Assembly: GCA_036785325.1 (NCBI GenBank)
Contig: JAXIVH010000024.1
Coordinates: 2,773,340 to 2,837,339 of the forward strand
DNA: 64,000 nucleotides
Direction of reading: 5' to 3'
Source: Urophycis tenuis
Taxonomy: Eukaryota > Chordata > Actinopteri > Gadiformes > Phycidae
Shown: piece by piece, positions 57,640 through 64,000 of the stretch
Layout: every line of letters starts with the position of its first letter
Numbering within the stretch: the stretch's first letter is position 1
Translations under genes and position numbers: made by a program
The notes under the pieces: model-generated
What the model was told of the DNA's origin: nothing
Database searches by the model: none
Seen by the model: the letters and a program-made list of their open reading frames with translations, nothing else

Positions 57640-59764
57640 TTGTTTATTGCGTTGTGTCCTGTGTGTGTGCGGGCATGCATGTGTCATAAGCATGTGTTGG
57701 ACAAAGTCTCCACCCTGAGTGAATGGTAAGTGTCCTTTCAAGTGTCCTTTTCTGAGTCGTACAGTTACGTATGCATCACATGAATACGAGGCAGTGTGCT
57801 CCCATTCTCTCTCTCTCTCTCGATTCCTCGCAGTACTCTTGTGTTTACTCTATCTCTTCCCTTCCCCCTGTCTCTCTCTTTATTCCTGTCCTTCCTGACT
57901 CATTTATCCTCTCTCTCTCTCGGGGTTCTTCCCCTCCTGCCGAGGAGCAGGATGGAGCTTCTGGATTACACCCTGATGGCCCTGGCTTTTGTGTGTGTGT
58001 ACCCTCTTGTACAGCGAATGCTTGAGTACATTTAGGATCATTCAACGTGTTCCGACCTACCCGGCACTTATTCTTGTACATGACTTGCCTGTGGGTGTCC
58101 ATGTTGTGCACTGTGTTCAGTTCTGTTGTATTTCCCACAAGGAGGATAGCAAAGGTAAACACTCCACAGTGAATATGCTGCCTGCCCCCATGGCCGCGTC
58201 TCTCTCTCCTTCTTATCCGGGCCGCGACAATGCTGTACTTTACATCAAAAGCACTTTGAGTCTATATGGAAAAGATGTAACTCTATGCATATCCAATGTG
58301 CCCCCGTCGCATTATTTGAGGGATCACGATTCGGCATACATAATCAATAAGGGGCTTTGTTTGTAGCATTAGGAGCAGAAAGGATGAAAAATACATAGAG
58401 GATGTAGAAGATTAAAGCAAGATGTTGGTGGCGTCTGGGTGCGGAGAAGGCAGTGTGGAGTGCGAGGTGAGACCAGAATCTTTATTCATATGGACGACTG
58501 ACGACGGCTGCAGTCAGCTTTACATAGACTTCAATAGTTGTGGCGCTGTTATCTATCCTACATCTGGGAGGACACTTCTTTGTGGGGAAAAGCTGATGCA
58601 CGTCAGTGGCTGTCTGCATGCCAATTCACGTTGTTCCTCTGCGGCAAAACGACAAATCATTAAAGTGAACCATGTTCTAACCGGCCCAGTGATAAATACC
58701 AACGTCTAATGCTTCAGAGAGTGATGAATCAGCTCAGTACTGCGTGTGTGGAACAATAATGACCAGTTTGGACTTTCCAAGCGAATGTCTGTAGTCCTAA
58801 TGATTCGGTTCGTTAGGATCCCAGGTTAATTGTTGACATTGTCTACGTTGAGATGTACATCAACCAGGATTTTGATTCAACTCGTCTCGTCTCGCGGTGT
58901 TGTCGTGTTCTGAAATCGGGCAGTTGGCGAGCCATTGACATCCATTATATTCCAAACGAGTGTTCTGCAGCTCCCAGAGCCGGCCAACCCAGGGACATGC
59001 ATACAAACTGCCCTTGTGAGGTTTACCAGGTTTATCAGAAGAATAAAAAAAATGTTTCGATTCTGTGTTGACACACTCCTGCGCATGCTCCAGGACTGAG
59101 GTGCAGAGTTATATTTTTGTGAGAAGATGGTGGATGCATTTGAGGCAGTGGGATAATTCACCTACCTAGCCAGATTAGTTTGTCTGTCCTTAACTGCCTC
59201 AACTGAGCTGCTCACATCCATTCAGAAATCTTTTTCATTCACTTTGTTCCCTTAACGTCAGTCCTCATAAGCTGTTGAAGGTGTAGTACAGTAGTAGTAC
59301 AGGACAGTAGCCTAGTATGAATAAATCAGAATAATTAAGCAATGTAACAAATAACTAGAAAGATTAATTACAGAAAACGTATCTACGTACACAATATGAG
59401 TTGAAGCGCCTCAAAGAGAGGGATTGGACATGGAGGATGTTCTTGTACTGCAGCAGCAGCCATTAATATCAACTCACAAAGTCAAACGTACAAGAACAAC
59501 AGGTAAAGGTATGTATTGCTGGGGAATATAATGCTGCTGTGCTGGTGGAGAAGACTGTTGGCTACTTATTCAGCGCGCTGCAGCAGGCTGGGCCACCAAG
59601 ACACCAGTCATGTTTAGTTGTTTTTGTTCTTCTCACAAGCGGCCGTTTAAATCACTCAGCCGCCCCGTGCATGAATCGATTGAAAGTGACGTTTTGGTGG
59701 TCACTTCTTCCCCTGAGATTTTTTGCATGTGAGATGTACTCTGTTGATGTGCACCACCATCACG
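57640..59764. other. No gene seen
   Basis: Unique sequence with short CT-rich patches (57810-57925). Several frames of 80-125 codons at 57.77-58.37 kb overlap and lack domains. A frame starting MELLDYTLMALAFVCVYPLV at 57952 looks hydrophobic but stops after 27 codons and has no donor. Confidence 0.5.
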
Positions 59765-60187
59765 TCAGTGTTGACATGAGCGTGCACTCAGTGGTGATGT
59801 GAGTGTGCAGGGTGCCGATGTGGGCGTGCATGGTGCCGATATGGGCGTGCACTCAGTGGTGACGTGAGTGTGCACGGTGCCGATGTGGGCGTGCACTCAG
59901 TGGTGACGTGAGTGTGCACGGTGCCGATGTGGGCGTGCACTCTGTGGTGACGTGAGCGTGCGCGGTGCTGATGTGGGCGTGCACGGTGCCGATATTGGCG
60001 TGCACTCAGTGGTGACGTGAGCGTGCACGGTGCCGATGTGGGCGTGCACTCTATGGGCGTGCACTCAGTGGTGACGTGAGTGTGCACGGTGCCGATGTGG
60101 GCGTGCACTCAGTGGTGACATGAGCGTGCACTCAGTGGTGACGTGAGCGTGCACGGTGCCGATGTGGGTTTGCACTCAGTGGTGAAG
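59765..60187. repeat. 44-bp minisatellite with TGACGTGAG core
   Basis: The unit is close to GTGCACTCAGTGGTGACGTG plus AGTGTGCACGGTGCCGATGTGGGC (44 bases), with about ten full or partial copies. Internal deletions drop one or the other half. Each full unit holds GTGACGTGAG (CRE/E-box-like) and two GTGCAC palindromes. Low divergence indicates a young or homogenised array. The minus-strand His/Thr/Ala/Arg/Pro frame is a by-product. Confidence 0.93.
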
Positions 60188-61370
60188 TGAGAGAGGTTTT
60201 AGATTAATGATTGCAGTAGGGCTCATTCCAACCAAAATTGTATAACAGCACAGCGTAACAAATCGCATGCGAGCTCAATATGTGAGCAAGCAACTTTTTA
60301 TGGCATTAATGTTACCGCGATCAGTTTTAGGTCAGCAAATTGTTGCCATCCCACCATCTGGTTTTCATAATACTGTTGCTTCTGTTCTACACAATAACAT
60401 ATTTGGGATACTTTCTTTTATTAATTCACTGCACTTGTGCGAATGTCTTCCCCAACAGAAGAAAATCGGTGCAATCAGATAGATAGACTCAATAGACTGA
60501 GACATAACGGCACATCATTCACGTTATTTTCTGTGTTCACTTGTTACCTGAAACGTGACAGATTGAACACCCCGGCGCTAAATGTTTTTCATGAAGGCTA
60601 ATATGCTAATGCTTATCCAAACGTTTGTGGTTCGTTGTTGACAAGCAAATGGAATTCTGTGCATTTTATACACAAATGCTATTCTGGACTGGTGTCCTAC
60701 CACGATAGCATTACTTTTACCCTCGCTTGCGATGTCTTTTATACAGTCTTATCTTCAACCACAATTGAAGAACAATCTATTTGAAGTGACCACATGGGGA
60801 AAAGTGTTTTACTTAAGGCTACGCTCATATATAGTTAACTTTAAGTGAAGACACCACGTCTGTCACATCCAATAAATTGCAGTATCACATTAACAGACTT
60901 AATAGACCACAAATCAACTGCCTTGTTATGATTGGAGGGTAAATAGAAGTGTTCACCGAATTCCAGAAATCCAGTCTATGAATCTGATGTTGGGCATTAC
61001 TGTAGAGTACTCAGCCGTTCAGCCAGCCGCCAGCGCTGTTTGAACTGCCCGTTTGCCACCTTCATTTAGTCTCAAGCCATTCAAGAGCTAATGCAACCTG
61101 CACCATCACCATTTGTTTGTTATTCCGCAGGCCTGTGTTGCCATCAGCGTTGATGATTTGTTGTGCGTGGCAGACTGCAGTAGGGCCAGTACACCAGCGG
61201 TGGCGCTGCACCTCTGCTGGCCGCATTCAGAGGAAACACCGGAGGCTTTTTGTTTTTGCTGAGATCTCGTTTAGCACCAGACAGACGATAGACTAAAGAT
61301 TAAGCTTCCTGTGTTGAAAATTGATGGACTACAGAGTGGCCTGTGTGTTGGTGCATGTGCATCTAGGTGT

Positions 61371-61373
<3 letters not shown>
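60188..61373. other. No gene called
   Basis: Unique sequence. TTTGTTTGTTATTCCGCAG (to 61131) is a good acceptor followed by a frame open for about 43 codons (ACVAISVDDLLCVADCSRAS...). No acceptable donor precedes its stop, so I do not list an exon. Confidence 0.5.

Positions 61374-61412
<39 letters not shown>
61374..61412. repeat. (TG)n microsatellite
   Basis: Pure TG repeat of about 39 bases, continuing into CCGTCTGTCTGTG. Confidence 0.95.
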
Positions 61413-61414
<2 letters not shown>

Positions 61415-62194
61415 GTCTGTCTGTGTTATTCATTCAGGGTCTGATGTGTGTATATATTTCTGTGTTTGTGTTATTCAGCATATTTATCTGGGCCATCTCT
61501 GACTCGCCTTCCTCCACTTTAATGTTTTATTTCCCTCTTCCTAAATGTGCGGAGGAGCTCATTTAGTGTGTAGACATGGATCTCCATGTCCCTGAGACGT
61601 CTGCTATCAGATGAAGCCATCCTTCAGCAGCAGATTGCACAGCAGAGTTCTGATGTTCCACAGCATTTTAATTAAATAAGTAAACCACTTTATGCGTGGG
61701 TTGGGGCACTTCAAGTTAATACCGCAGATATTTCCACGCAGAGAGTGTGCAGGTTACATATGTATAAATATAAATATATATATATAAATATATGATTGCT
61801 TTTTATCATCACAAAAAGTAAAACAAACGTACGTGGCCTCAGAAGCAGTAAGTGGGGCCGCCCACACGTATGACTAATGAACTGTTGCTTTTGCTTGTTT
61901 GTGTTTGCATGATGTTTACACTGAAGGGAGGCTGCTGTGCATTGTTGTGCATATGCACAACGTTTACATAATACATCATCTTGTACACGTTCACCAAGTC
62001 TAGAGAGATGAAGACAATCATCTGTATATTTTAACCATCAGCATAGTTTTGCCTGGTAATGAGTCCAAAATGTAAATATAACATTAGGATATGACTCTCA
62101 CATCCTGTTTTATTCCCTGAATATCTTTTAAAATCTTTCAAATCCATGGTCGGACATTAGTGAACATACGGAACGCTTCAATGATCAGATCATG
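61413..62194. other. No gene seen
   Basis: AT-rich unique sequence with a short TATAAATATA patch near 61760-61790. Confidence 0.5.
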
Positions 62195-62264
62195 CACACA
62201 CACACACACACGCACACACACACACACACACACACGCACACACACACACACACACACACGCACG

Positions 62265-62323
<59 letters not shown>
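62195..62323. repeat. (CA)n microsatellite with CG interruptions
   Basis: About 129 bases of CA repeat with several CACG interruptions. It is the longest CA tract in the right half. Confidence 0.95.
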
Positions 62324-62325
<2 letters not shown>

Positions 62326-63384
62326 TGCTTTAATTACCTGAGTGTGGGTCCCTCCGGTGTTACCAGGGTGAAAAAGAGCTCAGTGTATTCCCCGGACGTC
62401 CCACCTCAGCTCCAATCTACAGAGCAGATACCACCTGACAGGGCTTCCCAACCAGGCCTGAATTATTCATCACCTCGCTGGGAATAAAAGTGATGAGCGC
62501 GATGAGCCCTCCCCCGTCCCCCCTGCTCCCACCTCCACCACCTCTCACTCATGCACTGGTGTAAATTAATCCAGCAAGCCTCCAGCGGATGGGTTCGAGG
62601 ACTTCAGAGACAGCCTAGAGAGGATGGATGGAGATGGGTAGAGGGCATCTGAGCGCACCCTGTCGGGGTGGATCCAGGCTTGGATTGAGAGGCCTTAGGC
62701 AGCCCAAAGTGGAGTTATGTGGGTGGGTTAATGTAGGAGAGATCCAGGCAGCGTAGGTAGGAATGAAACCTAGAGAGGAAGGTCCCAAGTCGGGTCAAGA
62801 GATCACTTGGTAGCCTGGAAACCGGTCAGGGACCCAGGTTGGAAGGGGGATCGGTGGCAGCCTGAGAAGGAACCTCCAACGTTTTTTAACGTTGTTCGGC
62901 CTTCATTTATTCAAGAATGGAAACAAGCGTTTCGGATGGAGAACCATCAAGTCTACTGCTTCAAAGAAAACAGAATGATCTGGGCAGGTGTGGTCAGCTG
63001 CATCTCGTTCCTTTAACACAGATGTAATGGCATTTAGGGAAACCAACGCAAGCTTGTGGGCATGCTGGAGACAACAACTGTGGCTGGGTTGAGGGGTTAA
63101 CGCAGTCTGGAAAGGAGAGAACTAGGTTGGGTAGAGGGCTAGTTGGCAGCCCTGGAGTGGCCCAGATGGGAATATCAGTGGGTGATATGATATCACAGCT
63201 AATGACATTTAGCAAATTTTCCGTCACGTTCCCACAGTGTATACTATGCAGCTGGTTAACCCCCCCCCCCCACCCTTAATTGGCATAATAAGCTTTTGTT
63301 CTTGAGAAAAACATTTGCTGTTTTGGCAGGAAGCACTGTTTCTACAGTATTGGTGGACATCTGTGCTGCTTTGATTTGTTGTAG
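62324..63384. other. No gene seen before the last candidate exon
   Basis: G+A-rich unique sequence with a weak SINE tail relic at about 63200-63220 (GACATTTAGCAAATTTT) and a run of about 13 C at 63260. It ends in CTGCTTTGATTTGTTGTAG, the acceptor of the last candidate exon. Confidence 0.5.
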
Positions 63385-63489
63385 TGACTAATGGTGGGAT
63401 GTCCAAGCTAAAGGAGAAGGATGAACCACTGAAAATGGCTTTTCCTTCACCAATCAACATGTACAAACAGCTGAGTTTACATCCCAAGG
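63385..63489 (+). CDS. Candidate internal coding exon C (partial gene)
   Basis: 105 bases between an acceptor with a T-rich tract (GCTTTGATTTGTTGTAG) and the donor AAGG then GTAACC. The open frame has two leading bases, then TNGGMSKLKEKDEPLKMAFP and SPINMYKQLSLHPK, one base left. The Lys/Glu run and PSPINMYKQLSLHP look like real, conserved-type protein. Its entry phase fits both the 55.04-kb and the 48.52-kb candidates. I cannot name the protein. The frame stays open past the donor to 63605, which slightly weakens the exon call. Confidence 0.42.
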
Positions 63490-64000
63490 GTAACCATTAC
63501 AACAACACATTACTACCAAGTAGAGCAGAGAATTATGTGCATTTTCTGTCAATGATGTTTCTGGTTTTTACCAAGCAAAGCTATATTGTTTGTGTTTTGT
63601 ATTAAATATTTGTATTTTGAGTTTTTAATTTTCTTTTTACTTGTAATTACTAGTATGGACATCGACTTCCCAAAACTACAGCAGACGTGATGACGTTTAC
63701 CTGCAACACGTCTCAACCCATAATAAAATATCTCATATTATCCCAAATGCGGGCCTAAGCTGAGCACAGAGTAATTGCAGTAATCATTGAGTAAATTACA
63801 ACATGGTTATCTCCGGTTTACACTGAGACCCCTACGGAGCCAGTAACCTGGCTCGGTCATCTCGGTTCAGCAGCTGTCTCTGGTCTGCGTGCCGGAATTA
63901 CAAGGATTTAATGGATTAGATATGGAAAATCTCTCGCTTAGCCTGTCACTCCTTACGAAGGTCAAGTGGAGATTCGCTTTCTGGGTTCATAACTTGACGA
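63490..64000. other. No gene seen
   Basis: Unique sequence at the right edge. The part at 63830-63960 is again non-repetitive and CpG-containing but shows no exon. Confidence 0.5.

Noticed and set aside
57989..58366. 125-codon + frame
   Set aside because: Overlaps other frames in sense and antisense and has no motif or splice signals.
61132..61261. Exon-like open frame after ATTCCGCAG
   Set aside because: Good acceptor but no usable donor before the stop codon.

Overview
The window looks like intronic and intergenic nuclear DNA from a bony fish (teleost). The evidence is the absence of any long intact reading frame, long TG/CA, AG/CT and GTAT microsatellites, splice-like signals, AATAAA-containing retroelement tails, and several teleost-type repeats. 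Those repeats are a Rex3/RTE-like retrotransposon with an ATGG tail, L2/CR1-type LINE relics, and tRNA-derived SINEs ending in the familiar AAGTCGCTT / AAAGCGTCTGCTAAATG tail. No prokaryotic-style operon, CRISPR array, rRNA or intact mobile-element gene is visible.

Layout. 1-239 is a minisatellite of GTGATGTCAC units. 0.9-3.7 kb is packed with simple repeats and three long G homopolymers. At 4.2-4.46 kb there is a convincing small promoter (NF-Y CCAAT box, CRE-like motifs) followed by a good splice donor, which suggests the non-coding first exon of a + strand gene. A short ATG-containing mini-exon candidate follows at 5.64 kb. 5.7-11.3 kb holds nothing recognisable. At 11.33-11.50 kb there is a MITE-like inverted-repeat element. 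At 12.2-15.6 kb the minus strand carries broken but clearly protein-like reading frames, interrupted by SINEs and simple repeats: a decayed multicopy, probably transposon-derived, gene.

From 15.6 to 27 kb there are mainly featureless stretches with a LINE tail, SINEs, a CT-rich block and a decayed 20-bp tandem repeat. 27.09-28.10 kb (minus) is a decayed LINE ORF2 (end of endonuclease, linker, start of reverse transcriptase). 29.9-30.8 kb is a LINE 3' end that received two Rex3-like insertions, one with a perfect 14-bp target-site duplication. At 36.66-36.75 kb there is a perfect 46-bp-arm palindrome with a 3-base loop. 42-46 kb has a purine-rich block, a decayed 22-bp tandem array, a large CT repeat and a SINE. 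47.26-47.5 kb is a SINE split by a small hAT-like MITE.

Four candidate + strand coding exons (48.52, 49.58, 55.04 and 63.39 kb) have acceptor/donor signals and one open frame each. Three of them (49.58, 55.04, 63.39 kb) join in phase, and the 5.64-kb mini-exon can join them as well. With the 4.2-kb promoter this suggests that much of the window lies inside one long-intron gene read left to right. I do not recognise the protein, and this model is an inference. A CpG-rich spot with an RFX X-box and a G-quadruplex motif lies at 57.4-57.6 kb, and a 44-bp minisatellite at 59.8-60.2 kb.
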